NCBI GenBank assembly: GCA_963934015.1
Contig: CAWVWT010000025.1
Span: 1 to 31,599, forward strand
Direction of reading: 5' to 3'
Length of the DNA stretch: 31,599 bases
Source: MGIIb-P sp963934015
Lineage (GTDB): Archaea > Thermoplasmatota > Poseidoniia > Poseidoniales > Thalassarchaeaceae
The position numbers and the translations under genes were made by a program. The notes beneath the pieces were generated by a model that saw only the letters and a program-made list of their open reading frames with translations, was not told the origin of the DNA and searched no databases. Position 1 is the stretch's first letter. Each line of letters starts with the position of its first letter. This document shows positions 22,488 through 31,569 of the stretch, piece after piece.

Positions 22488-22845
22488 GGATGAACACCCC
22501 CTTGCCTGTTGGATTCTTTTTCATCAAATCAGGGATACTGACGACTTCGCCGCCTGCAGCCTCAATCTTCGCTCGAGCCGAGGTGCTAACACTGTATGCG
22601 GCGACGGTGTGCTTACTCGAAAGTTCACCACTGCCGAGTAGCTTGCCAGGAACGAGAATCAACTTCTCTTCCGATGCAAAGCGGCTCAGGCGGCTCAGGT
22701 TCGGTTCAGCCCAATTACTACGACTTCTTTCTAGTCGTAGAGCAACGTCTCGCCACAGCGGAGCACCGTTCGACCGTGTTTGGGCTTTAAGGTCACCAAT
22801 TAAGGTGACAAGCCCGGGGTTGGTCTTCGTGTTGTTCCTTGCCAT
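22480..22845 (-). CDS. rpl18e: 50S ribosomal protein L18e (eL18)
   Basis: A 121-residue archaeal/eukaryotic-specific large-subunit protein. Motifs: NPGLVTLIGDLKAQTRSNGAPLWRDVALRLERSR (in part, residues 8-41), LSRLSRFASEEKLILVPGKLLGSGELSSK (in part) and GGEVVSIPDLMKKNPTGKGVFILG at the C-terminus. It is the first gene of the L18e-L13-S9-RpoN operon, the standard archaeal order. The ATG at 22845 is preceded by GGAG with 4 nt spacing. Its upstream region (22846-22928) is rich in possible stem structures, which could serve feedback control. Confidence 0.96.
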   Translation of the reverse strand: MARNNTKTNPGLVTLIGDLKAQTRSNGAPLWRDVALRLERSRSNWAEPNLSRLSRFASEEKLILVPGKLLGSGELSSKHTVAAYSVSTSARAKIEAAGGEVVSIPDLMKKNPTGKGVFILG

Positions 22846-22928
22846 ATGACTCCCTCGACGTGGGTAGCCGCGCGACCGGACGTCCTGTTATGAACCCCAC
22901 GGGTGCCTACAGGCCCCCTAAAGGGGGC
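22846..22928 (-). promoter_or_regulatory. Structured leader of the ribosomal operon
   Basis: The region upstream of rpl18e contains a 6-bp stem with GC-rich loop (22913-22928: GCCCCC, loop TAAA, GGGGGC) and a longer-range pairing of CGTGGG (22859-22864) with CCCACG (22896-22901). The latter encloses a GGACGTCC palindrome. Ribosomal-protein operons are often autoregulated through such leaders; that is inference here. It resembles no tRNA or known small RNA that I can fold. Confidence 0.4.
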
Positions 22929-22980
22929 AGTGTTTCGCCAAATGCTATGTTCTGGCGTCATTCCCCGGTATCTGATTGCG

Positions 22981-23424
22981 ATGTCTGATTGGAAGGTTCT
23001 AATGAACGAAGCGATGAAACTTGAAAGAAATGAGCCCATAGCAGCATTTGCGAAATTCAAAGAATGCATCGATGCTGCACTTGCTTCAACCCAATCTTCA
23101 TTGAACGAAAATCCTGCCGTAGGAGTCGCCATGGAATCAGTCTATGGGGCACTTGCAGCTTATGCGCAGCAGGTCATGATGGAACTTCGCGCCGAGGACC
23201 CCGGTGCAGGTGGTGTTGACCACGCATTCAGATCAGGACAGGCCTACGGTGTATCCTGCGTGTTGAATCATCTCTTCGATTCCATGCGAGACCCAAATGC
23301 GGGTTCACTGGCAGCGCTCGACGCGTTCAGTGACCAAATGCACGGTGAAATTCTTGAAACCTGCAAGCAGGTCGATCTCGCGATGATTTTACTCGATGCA
23401 AAGGGAGATTACTGCGACGAATGA
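22981..23424 (+). CDS. Hypothetical helical protein
   Basis: I use the ATG at 22981 (MSDWKVLMNEAMKLE); the frame is open back to 22903, but that part runs through the ribosomal leader hairpin. This gives 147 residues, predicted to be nearly all alpha-helical: residues 2-35 (NEAMKLERNEPIAAFAKFKECIDAAL), 52-73 (VAMESVYGALAAYAQQVMMELR), 84-103 (AFRSGQAYGVSCVLNHLFDSM) and 112-140. The first helices have a TPR-like look (EPIAAFAKFKECIDAAL), but only one repeat is visible. There is no signal or membrane helix. No family was recognised. It is divergent from the ribosomal operon and convergent with the MOSC gene, whose stop lies 2 bp away. Confidence 0.7.
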   Translation: MSDWKVLMNEAMKLERNEPIAAFAKFKECIDAALASTQSSLNENPAVGVAMESVYGALAAYAQQVMMELRAEDPGAGGVDHAFRSGQAYGVSCVLNHLFDSMRDPNAGSLAALDAFSDQMHGEILETCKQVDLAMILLDAKGDYCDE

Positions 23425-23426
23425 AT

Positions 23427-23915
23427 TTACGATAATTGGTCATCTAGGCAGATCGTTCCTGCTTCGATAACTCGAGCATATACGCCGCCCCTCCAATCAG
23501 GTTTCAATGCGTCCTTGAGACCGCTTTGGGCCGCATCCATCACATTGCATGGATCTACCTCGCCTATGATTTCTACCAATGCCGTTCCAATACGGATGTG
23601 CTGTTCAACTAATTCCTGTAACTCAATTCCCTGGACCAATATATTCGCGCGTCGTGCAGTCCATGGTAAATTGGCTGCGATTTCTTCACAAGCAGCAATC
23701 CAATTTGCCTCGTCGAGTAATGTCACTTGACGATTTTTACTAGTGCCATGATCACCGATAACACCGTTCTCAGGTGTAAGTGAGATGCGCTCACATAGCG
23801 CCATGGCTCCACCTTTCTCAGGGCGGAGTGCGAGTGCAAGGACAATGCCCTGCACCCACACACCCCGTGGGTCATTCAGCTCAAAGGCTGAAGTTACTTG
23901 CATTCGGATCGTCAT
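23427..23915 (-). CDS. MOSC domain protein
   Basis: A single-domain MOSC protein of 162 residues (the MOSC fold carries molybdenum or sulfur in molybdenum-cofactor sulfurases and mARC/YiiM-type reductases). Signatures: GVIGDHGTSKNRQVTLLDEANW (about residues 52-73, quoted in part), RRANILVQGIELQELV with the usual hydrophobic strand (about 88-103), and IIGEVDPCNVMDAAQSGLKDAL (in part), which holds the conserved cysteine. It ends with WRGGVYARVIEAGTICLDD. It may use a small sulfurated or N-hydroxylated substrate; function is unassigned. The likely ATG at 23915 lies inside the 3' end of the giant surface gene (overlap about 35 bp, different frame); an ATG at 23903 is possible. Confidence 0.88.
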   Translation of the reverse strand: MTIRMQVTSAFELNDPRGVWVQGIVLALALRPEKGGAMALCERISLTPENGVIGDHGTSKNRQVTLLDEANWIAACEEIAANLPWTARRANILVQGIELQELVEQHIRIGTALVEIIGEVDPCNVMDAAQSGLKDALKPDWRGGVYARVIEAGTICLDDQLS

Positions 23916-26900
23916 CAAGTCCGGCTTGCTGGAGATTGCCCTCAGAATCGACGAATTCGCCGGCCTTGGTCAAGTTCCCATGCAGAGCAGCTTCGTGCTC
24001 AGTAGTTCGAGTAATCAATGAGTCTCCGAGTGCCATCGAGATGGACTGCGTGATTGCGGTGAGTGTAGACACTGCCTTGTCACGCTGACCGATACCGATG
24101 TTGTGATCTGAGTACCGTGCTTCTTCGAAGATGGCCAAGAAGTCATCCAACTGATCAGCTGGTACCATGTAGAAGGCACTACGCAAGGCCCACTCGAATT
24201 CACGGGTGGTTTCGTACACCTTCTTCATGAAGCCATGCTGGCGGAAGAAGCGTACAAGATCCTTGTAGCAATTGAAAATCACTTGGATGTACTCGTTGCG
24301 TGCTTGCAGTGCCAACAAAGAATCTGTGAGAATACCACGGAGGATTTCCACACGACGACGCTCGCTGTATCGCTTGTACATGACGGCGCCAATGATTGCA
24401 GCAAACAAGAATGCGATGATAATTGGTAGCATCACCTTGAGATCCCAAGCGCTGGCTTGGGCCTCCGCTGCCTCACCTTGATGGATGGTGCGGCTGCGGT
24501 TCTCACTATATTCCTTGAACAGATCACTGCCCTCAAACATTGCTGTAATTCTCCACATTCCGTCCATGGCCTCTTCACCATCAGGCGCGCCGGGTACCTC
24601 TGAACCGAGATAGGTCCAGCTGAAATTCGCAACACCTTGTTCATCGGTTCGGATATAGCGAATCTCATCTGTGACCCACATGTCTGAACTGTTCAGGTAT
24701 TGGAAGATGAAAGTTACAACCTCATCTTCGACTGCAAGGTCGATTCGATCGCGTAAAATAGCCACTGCCCCTTCAATTTCGTCACCAGGTAGGTAACCAT
24801 CAGCACTGTGCCATGGAACCTTGACTACCATATCGACGCGGCTTCGAACGAGGACTGTGATGTCCATATGTGAGCCGTTGACAACTGCGTTAGTCTCGCT
24901 TCGACATCCGCCGGGCACTTCCAAATCAGGTTCGTAAGCCACACGCAACGTGCGGAACCCTTCGAGATTATTTCCGCTCGGCTCGATGCCCTTTCGACTC
25001 GGGTTCTGATCCTTATCACCACTGAACCATTCGACTGTACCAAATTCATCCCCTGTAACGGCTGTAGCAACCGGGCGTGTATTCTGATCGGGGTCGATGT
25101 AAATGTTCAGACACTTCCCACCCAATGGATTGCTGTTGCTTTGCTCAAGCAGTGCATGAATGTGGTAACTTTCCTTAAGATACAATACAGGATATGAATC
25201 GCCGTTCGGATACTCGTATCGGTCAACATCTGTCTTGAAGGGTCCAACTTCTGAGACCAGTAAGGTCGAGTTACTGAACACCGGGAACAAACGCGTGACA
25301 CTGGCGTTCTTGTACCGATAACGGTCATTGTTGTCGTACGAATTGTACTCGACTGTGACTCTAGCCTGTCCAGCCATTACATCCTCAAGAGGACAGACTA
25401 TTTCGAAGAAACCGTCCATATCGGTTGTGCCTGGTTGACATGAAATGACACCCTGTACACCACCTTGCATCTCATATGAGACTCGGATGTTGCGGTTGGT
25501 CAGATTGCTTCCCAGTTCGTCGACCAGTTGTCCGGTGACGACCATTGGCTTCTCGATACTCTGGCCAGTGACTGGATCGATTTCACTAGTGTAGACAATC
25601 TGATCCTCAACATCAAGGGTGGTGCGCCCAATCAATGAAAATCCATCAACATTGTAATTCATGACGCGGCGATAATGATCACTGCCTTGCACGGTAACAC
25701 AAGGATCCCATGCGCCTTGTAATGCCAATTGGTATTCCTGTATCTGTTCACAACCTTCGTGCGGTAAATTCTCTTGGAATCTTAAAATGACATTTACGGG
25801 TCCAAATCCATCAGGCAAGTAGGATGATGGGTCCTCTCGTAGAATTTGTGCATCGAGAAGAAGCTGTTCGTAGATATCACCCGCATTCGGTTCAAGTTCA
25901 AACATCACTTGCCGGTGTTGCACATTATCGAAATCTGTACCTTCAAAGATGACTTGCACAGTACCGCCTTCGTCACCACTGCCATCGAGTGCTGCACCGG
26001 GGTCCCGCATTGCAGGTGTGCTATTGTCATCCGTCACCTTGGCTGAGAATTGCCAAACCTCACCACTGCTTCGCAGATTGGGGGTGGTCGAAATCAAATC
26101 AACATAGGTTCGACTGACGACCCACATCGGCTGATTGACCAGAGAACCTTGCAACTGTGGGTTTCCAGGGAATGAAAATTCTAACGAAAAGTTGCCGAGA
26201 TCATCTGTTGAAGATATGTTCAAATCAATCTTGAAAATTCCATTATCATCGGTCTCAGAATAGTTGTTTTCACCGGTTGCTGACCACGTCCAATTAACTG
26301 GAGCATTCTTGACCGGTTGAAGCGCGTTGTCAACCAAGCGTGCCTCTACAGTTGCATTCTGGTTACGATACAATCGTGGAAGCGTGTTCAACTGGAAGTC
26401 CGTTGTTCCAATCACTGAGACGTTGTTGTAAGCACCCGTCTCGGCTAGAACGTTCGTCAAATTACCAGTGAAGTAGAATTCTGAATTAGTGAAATCTACA
26501 CGGACACCATATGTGGATGCTTGGTACTGACTGTACCACGTCCAGTTGTAATCAAATCGGGCTTCGCCACCATACATCGTGGGTACACGGGCGTATCCTG
26601 TTTCTTGGCTGCCTTGGAATACACCGTTACTATCGAGGTCGACCTGTAGTGCCATTGGATCTTGGATCCATGGTGTACCTGTACGGTTGGTCACATTGCC
26701 AATTACCCGGAAGGTTTCTCCCGTATTCATTTCGGGCACGATTTCACAGCGCAATTCGCTACTTGGATCACTTGGATTTATTTGACCACAGGGTGGTGAA
26801 TCAAAGTCACCACCATTCTGCATGGTAATGAACCAGTGTGTCGAATTAACGCGCAGGAACGGACGTAGCTTGGCTGATTCGTCCTGTAAAGAAGCTGCAC

Positions 26901-29900
26901 TACCGTCCCATAGTTGTGGGTAAGACTTGCCGAGTTTTGCTTCCTCGTAGGTGATACCTGCGGCGGAAAGACCCTGCGCACTGAACAAGGCACGCCATGC
27001 ACCATAACTGCTGCCAGTGAATTGGGTTGAATCATAGAAGTATACTGGATTGTGTCCAGCAATAATCAATTCTGCTTCGACATACATTCGGTGCATACTT
27101 CGAATCATGAATGGATCTGTTTCGTCACCAGTCACGTATGGCCATGGCCACTCAGATGCGAGGGTTGGGTCGACACGGCCGGTGATTTCGTAATCACCAA
27201 CCGGCAAACTTGTGTTGGTGTAAGCATAGCTGCTAACAACATCATGATTCAGTGAGAAATTGTTCCACACAATCTCTTCATAGCCGCCCGGAAGCATACC
27301 TGGCCCATTGTCAAAGGTTGAGTTCCAACGCACCTGTTTCCAGTTGCCAACGGAACCAGATTGCTGCACATATGTGAGGCTGGCCCAACCACCCTCATCA
27401 GCGCGGAATCCTTGTCCAAAGCCAGTGTAATTGGTTGGTGTTGTTCGATTTCCAAATGGACCACCGCTGACTGAGAATGTCATCGGTGCATGCACAAGAC
27501 GCTGATCGAAAATACCACGCTCCCAGTCTACGGTATAGTGTGCCTTGAAGTCGAGCCAAAGAGGTTGTTCGTCACTTCGGAAGTATGTCCATGACACGTA
27601 ATCAAGGGATAGATTAGCATGAACTGCAACTGGATATTTATTCGATTCAGAACCATCGTGGATGAACATTTCAGTAACCTCTGCCCACATTTCGTAAGTC
27701 GTATTGTCACCAACATGAAGATCCTCGGGGAAGAGGAACTGGCCCACACTGAATGAACCATAATCATTGGAAAGTACGTCAATTGTTTCGATTGCGGATG
27801 TACCATTCTGAACCCATGCAACGTGGACCTGGACGGGCAATTGGCCCGCTGGGTCCCACGTACCAGATGATATGTTCAGTGCGAATACAGTACCTGAGAA
27901 AATTGCAGGGAATTGTGCATCGAGATACAATGTTTCCGGGACGGTGTAATTCTGGCCATCATATGCACCCAGTTCAACACGGGTTGGCAACTTGTCATCC
28001 TCATCGGGGATGCAATCGTTGTCATGATCCCAATCGCTAGAAAGGTTACCATTGTAGCAAGGATCACTGTTGTATCCTTCTTCAAGAATGTCATAGTTAC
28101 CGTCATCTCGAGAATCGTTGTCATCATCAAGGTCGACAGCATCAGGGCCGGTGTGGGGGTTAGATGGGTGGGCCAGTCCTTCACCGTTTCCAAAGTCATC
28201 GTGGTCCCATGGATTGGTCGAATTGCGAGCGAATCGTGTAGGCCATAGCAGGATTTCGTCTTCATCGTGCATGCCATCCGCATCATCGTCATCGTCAATA
28301 TCATCACGAAGTCCGTCGTTGTCGTGGTCCCACGGTGCTACAAGGGGATTTGCACCTGAGCTTTCTTGTGAGTTGCTGCGGCCATCGCCATCCCAATCAT
28401 TGTCGGCCCAGTCGAGAATCCCATCATTATCATGATCCCAAGGTGACTGCTCTTCACCCCAGAAACATTGCAGCTCTTGATCGACATCGTGTGTACCATC
28501 ATTGTCATCGTCGTAATCTTCACCATCAGGGATACCGTCGTTGTCATTGTCAACGTCGTAATACTGTGGGAACAGTAGGCCTTGGCCCTGAACCCCTTGA
28601 TCCCAAACGGCTTGATACCAACCATCATCATCGGGATCTGAATCTGTTCCATCATCATCATTGTCTTCACAATTGAATCCAGTGAAGAATGTCCCCGGGG
28701 GTTGAGTGTTTGCATCATCATCCCAATCACTATCCGAATCAATTTCAAGGAAATCCCAGATGCCATCATTGTCATCGTCTACATCGAATAAATCGTACAT
28801 TCCATCGAGGTCATCATCTAAATCTGCAGTGTCATTGAATTGACACGTTGGTGCGTACTCGTTGCCTTGTCCATCAACAACCACGACATTTCCACAATCA
28901 TCATCTGGGTCAGTGTCGTCATTGTACAAATCCGCCAGATTCTCATCTGGGAAGTCATTCCCGTTAATGTCGGCATTCCAATTCCACAAACCAGTACCTA
29001 AGCCAATCCAAGTTAGGAATAGATCACGATTGTGAGCGACTTGTGAATAATTGAACGCCGAAACGGTTGCACCGTTAAACGGGATGTGGTAACACGATGT
29101 TGTAGAACAACCAAAGTTGGATGTTGATGAGGAGGGTGGTGTGAACGTACCCTGTGTGAAGTTTGGATCGGGGCGAATCGAAAACGGTACACTCAGTTGT
29201 CCGTTGTTGAAACCAGCATCCAGTGGCAAGCGATACAAAGCAGCGTATGCATATCCACATGTGTAACCATTTTCACGAGTCCAGCCACATTCATTGCTAT
29301 TGGTAAATGTACCACCCATCTTGAAATCGTTCACATCCAACTGGCCATCATTACCTTCGTCTTGGTCCCACCAATCTGGCATTCCATCGCCATCCTGATC
29401 AACATCCAATCCATTCTGTAAGCTATCACCATCTGCATCAATATCAACATCGTTTCCACCATTCCATGGTGACCAACGGGAGAGTAAAAACCAGTAGAAC
29501 TCGGGTACGTTTCCGCTTGTTGGGACTGTAGTTGAAGGGTCGTATCCATTGTAATCTAGCAGGACACCCTGTTCTGCTGTGAATGGATTGAGGAGGAACG
29601 ACATATTCCAGTGATCAGTGAGGCCATTGGTGTATGCCTGATCATCGTTGCTTCCATCGATTGCATCGCCGTCACCAAGTGGGTAGTATGTTTGGTAGAA
29701 TTGATCGTTTCCATCTGTATCAACGATTCCACAATTACCGTCATCCGGGTCATACAAATCATTGATTCCGTCATTGTCATCGTCCCAATCCACATTGTTC
29801 TCTAGACCATCACCATCGACATCCGAATCGAGGTGGTTGGGTCCATCGTCTCGAAACTTACTGCCGTTGAGTTGGTGAATGTCGTTATCGTTATCAAAAT

Positions 29901-31569
29901 CACAATCTGCATCGATGTCGAGCCAATCGAGGATTCCATCTCCATCATCATCGACGTCAACCCAATTGTTGATCCCGTCACCATCCCAATCGTTGAAGCC
30001 AGCGTAGGAGGCTCGTTGTGTGTCACAAAGTGGGTCAGGGTTCACCGTTAAACAATTCCATGAGTTGTAATCATCAACATGGGTTGTTGGATATCGATCG
30101 ACTTCGTTTGGTTCGTTGTCATTGTCAATATCATTCTCGATATTAGAGATGTTCCAACCTGGTTCGTTGAGAATGTTATCGGGAGTAGCACTACCCCCCA
30201 AATCAACGTCTAGCCAATCCCAAACACCATTGTAATTCTGATCTAGAGCTCGCCAGCGATCGTCATCGGCATCACGATCGTAATCAATCTCACAATCAAT
30301 GATACCATCTAAATCACCATCTGCACCAGGAACTTCATACGGGGCGGTATTCGTACCAGTGAAATCATTCAGGCCATCATTATTGTAATCGAGATTTGTA
30401 CAGGAATCTAAGATGCCGTCGTTATCATCATCGGGATCGGACATATCGAGAATACCATCGTTATCATCATCGGTATCGGCGCTATCAGGTGTGCCGTCAT
30501 CGTCATTATCAGGGTCGAGGAAATTGGGGCTCCCATCTCCATCAAAATCGCCATCAACAATCGTTGTAAATGTCTCATTTCCAGGGTGATATAAGGATTC
30601 CAGTTCAACGAAATTGAGGCCATGGCTGTATGAACCGTAATCGACAAAGGTCCATGTGGAATATGTGTAACTGGTCACTGTTGTGTTGCTTGCATCGTAT
30701 GGGTGTGCATCGATACGATCTGCAACGCCATCATCATCATCATCAGAGTCGAAGTAATCCTGTGCACCATCTCCATCAAAATCACAAGGCCAAACGAATT
30801 GGTCGATTCGGCCATCATTATCATCATCTTCATCGTAAGAGCCTGAGCCTGAGCCGTCGTAATCTTCGTCAGGGACTCCATCGTTATCGTGGTCCCATGG
30901 ATTCTGATCGACCTGATACCCAATTGGAATTATTGCACCCGTCCATGGGTGAAGTGTTCCTGGCATCACATATCGGTCCGTGGACACATTCAGTGGATCA
31001 GCCCCTTGCGTCATGTCTAAGGGGCCTTCAAGGATACCATCGTTGTCGTCATCCCAATCTTCTTCGTCCGGGGTGCCATCGTTGTCATGGTCCAGTGGCC
31101 CAGTACCATAACATCCATCGAATCTCTCAATCAAATCGTATATTCCATCATTGTCATCATCTAAATCATTGAGGTCATCGATTCCATCGTTGTCGTGGTC
31201 ATCACCGATTCGCTCCTCGACATGTAGTGTCCAACCTGAAGCTCGAAGGTCAAGTAGGCTCAAATCATGCACTTTTCCGTACATGACGCCCATGTCATTG
31301 TACTGAGGGTCGAGAAGAGCTGGGTGACTCCACGATGTCGGTTGGCTACTGTGGTCTTCACGGTCCCTGAAAGGCTGGTCATCCTGATCTGCGGTTTGTA
31401 CTGATTTGCGTTGGATTGATTCGGCCCAATCTTGGTGGGATTCATCATTCGCATCTATTTCTATCAAGGCTAGTGTCGTGGAGAATACCATCAAAGCCAC
31501 CATCATTAGTGACCAACTGGTCTTCTTCCACGCGCCTACATTTCCTAGATATGTGTCGAGTTCTGTCAT
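23881..31569 (-). CDS. Giant TSP3-repeat surface protein with membrane anchor and DUF4129-like tail
   Basis: A 2562-residue protein starting at the ATG at 31569 (GGTGAT lies 4 nt upstream); a GTG at 31590 is less likely. An N-terminal hydrophobic segment (about residues 19-36) acts as signal or anchor. About residues 122-1190 are dominated by thrombospondin-type-3-like calcium repeats such as DHDNDGIDDLNDLDDDNDG and DWDGDGINNWVDVDDDGDG, with two longer non-repeat inserts near 210-250 and 660-880. About 1190-2370 hold many Ig-like/Big-type beta domains (VEARLVDNALQPVKNAPVNW, VTGQLVDELGSNLTNRNI) with numerous N-x-S/T sequons. A single membrane helix follows near 2375-2396 (IIIAFLFAAIIGAVMYK). 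The cytoplasmic part (about 2400-2562) has a helical domain resembling DUF4129 (YETTREFEWALR, FEEARYSDHNIG). Calcium-dependent rigidity outside and signalling inside are inference. Confidence 0.9.
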   Translation of the reverse strand: MTELDTYLGNVGAWKKTSWSLMMVALMVFSTTLALIEIDANDESHQDWAESIQRKSVQTADQDDQPFRDREDHSSQPTSWSHPALLDPQYNDMGVMYGKVHDLSLLDLRASGWTLHVEERIGDDHDNDGIDDLNDLDDDNDGIYDLIERFDGCYGTGPLDHDNDGTPDEEDWDDDNDGILEGPLDMTQGADPLNVSTDRYVMPGTLHPWTGAIIPIGYQVDQNPWDHDNDGVPDEDYDGSGSGSYDEDDDNDGRIDQFVWPCDFDGDGAQDYFDSDDDDDGVADRIDAHPYDASNTTVTSYTYSTWTFVDYGSYSHGLNFVELESLYHPGNETFTTIVDGDFDGDGSPNFLDPDNDDDGTPDSADTDDDNDGILDMSDPDDDNDGILDSCTNLDYNNDGLNDFTGTNTAPYEVPGADGDLDGIIDCEIDYDRDADDDRWRALDQNYNGVWDWLDVDLGGSATPDNILNEPGWNISNIENDIDNDNEPNEVDRYPTTHVDDYNSWNCLTVNPDPLCDTQRASYAGFNDWDGDGINNWVDVDDDGDGILDWLDIDADCDFDNDNDIHQLNGSKFRDDGPNHLDSDVDGDGLENNVDWDDDNDGINDLYDPDDGNCGIVDTDGNDQFYQTYYPLGDGDAIDGSNDDQAYTNGLTDHWNMSFLLNPFTAEQGVLLDYNGYDPSTTVPTSGNVPEFYWFLLSRWSPWNGGNDVDIDADGDSLQNGLDVDQDGDGMPDWWDQDEGNDGQLDVNDFKMGGTFTNSNECGWTRENGYTCGYAYAALYRLPLDAGFNNGQLSVPFSIRPDPNFTQGTFTPPSSSTSNFGCSTTSCYHIPFNGATVSAFNYSQVAHNRDLFLTWIGLGTGLWNWNADINGNDFPDENLADLYNDDTDPDDDCGNVVVVDGQGNEYAPTCQFNDTADLDDDLDGMYDLFDVDDDNDGIWDFLEIDSDSDWDDDANTQPPGTFFTGFNCEDNDDDGTDSDPDDDGWYQAVWDQGVQGQGLLFPQYYDVDNDNDGIPDGEDYDDDNDGTHDVDQELQCFWGEEQSPWDHDNDGILDWADNDWDGDGRSNSQESSGANPLVAPWDHDNDGLRDDIDDDDDADGMHDEDEILLWPTRFARNSTNPWDHDDFGNGEGLAHPSNPHTGPDAVDLDDDNDSRDDGNYDILEEGYNSDPCYNGNLSSDWDHDNDCIPDEDDKLPTRVELGAYDGQNYTVPETLYLDAQFPAIFSGTVFALNISSGTWDPAGQLPVQVHVAWVQNGTSAIETIDVLSNDYGSFSVGQFLFPEDLHVGDNTTYEMWAEVTEMFIHDGSESNKYPVAVHANLSLDYVSWTYFRSDEQPLWLDFKAHYTVDWERGIFDQRLVHAPMTFSVSGGPFGNRTTPTNYTGFGQGFRADEGGWASLTYVQQSGSVGNWKQVRWNSTFDNGPGMLPGGYEEIVWNNFSLNHDVVSSYAYTNTSLPVGDYEITGRVDPTLASEWPWPYVTGDETDPFMIRSMHRMYVEAELIIAGHNPVYFYDSTQFTGSSYGAWRALFSAQGLSAAGITYEEAKLGKSYPQLWDGSAASLQDESAKLRPFLRVNSTHWFITMQNGGDFDSPPCGQINPSDPSSELRCEIVPEMNTGETFRVIGNVTNRTGTPWIQDPMALQVDLDSNGVFQGSQETGYARVPTMYGGEARFDYNWTWYSQYQASTYGVRVDFTNSEFYFTGNLTNVLAETGAYNNVSVIGTTDFQLNTLPRLYRNQNATVEARLVDNALQPVKNAPVNWTWSATGENNYSETDDNGIFKIDLNISSTDDLGNFSLEFSFPGNPQLQGSLVNQPMWVVSRTYVDLISTTPNLRSSGEVWQFSAKVTDDNSTPAMRDPGAALDGSGDEGGTVQVIFEGTDFDNVQHRQVMFELEPNAGDIYEQLLLDAQILREDPSSYLPDGFGPVNVILRFQENLPHEGCEQIQEYQLALQGAWDPCVTVQGSDHYRRVMNYNVDGFSLIGRTTLDVEDQIVYTSEIDPVTGQSIEKPMVVTGQLVDELGSNLTNRNIRVSYEMQGGVQGVISCQPGTTDMDGFFEIVCPLEDVMAGQARVTVEYNSYDNNDRYRYKNASVTRLFPVFSNSTLLVSEVGPFKTDVDRYEYPNGDSYPVLYLKESYHIHALLEQSNSNPLGGKCLNIYIDPDQNTRPVATAVTGDEFGTVEWFSGDKDQNPSRKGIEPSGNNLEGFRTLRVAYEPDLEVPGGCRSETNAVVNGSHMDITVLVRSRVDMVVKVPWHSADGYLPGDEIEGAVAILRDRIDLAVEDEVVTFIFQYLNSSDMWVTDEIRYIRTDEQGVANFSWTYLGSEVPGAPDGEEAMDGMWRITAMFEGSDLFKEYSENRSRTIHQGEAAEAQASAWDLKVMLPIIIAFLFAAIIGAVMYKRYSERRRVEILRGILTDSLLALQARNEYIQVIFNCYKDLVRFFRQHGFMKKVYETTREFEWALRSAFYMVPADQLDDFLAIFEEARYSDHNIGIGQRDKAVSTLTAITQSISMALGDSLITRTTEHEAALHGNLTKAGEFVDSEGNLQQAGLDDDPNASNFSL
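28000..31205 (-). repeat. Array of Asp/Asn-rich calcium-binding repeats (TSP3-like)
   Basis: Within the giant gene, dozens of copies of a roughly 13-residue DxDxDGxxDxxDxD unit give a DNA pattern dominated by GAT/GAC and AAT triplets. On the plus strand this is seen as recurring CATCGTTGTCATCATC-like words. Units differ in spacing and are broken by two longer non-repeat segments, so this is a protein-level repeat rather than a perfect DNA tandem repeat. Recombination between units could change array length. Confidence 0.85.

Noticed and set aside
22856..22930. Possible extra tRNA or small RNA before rpl18e
   Set aside because: Stems can be drawn, but there is no T-loop, no acceptor pairing and no anticodon arm; treated as an mRNA leader.
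28338..28775. Long frames with His/Met/Thr-rich or Asp-complement translations antisense to and offset from the giant gene
   Set aside because: They are frame shadows of the Asp/Asn repeat codons (GAT, GAC, AAT) with biased, non-protein-like composition and no start signals.
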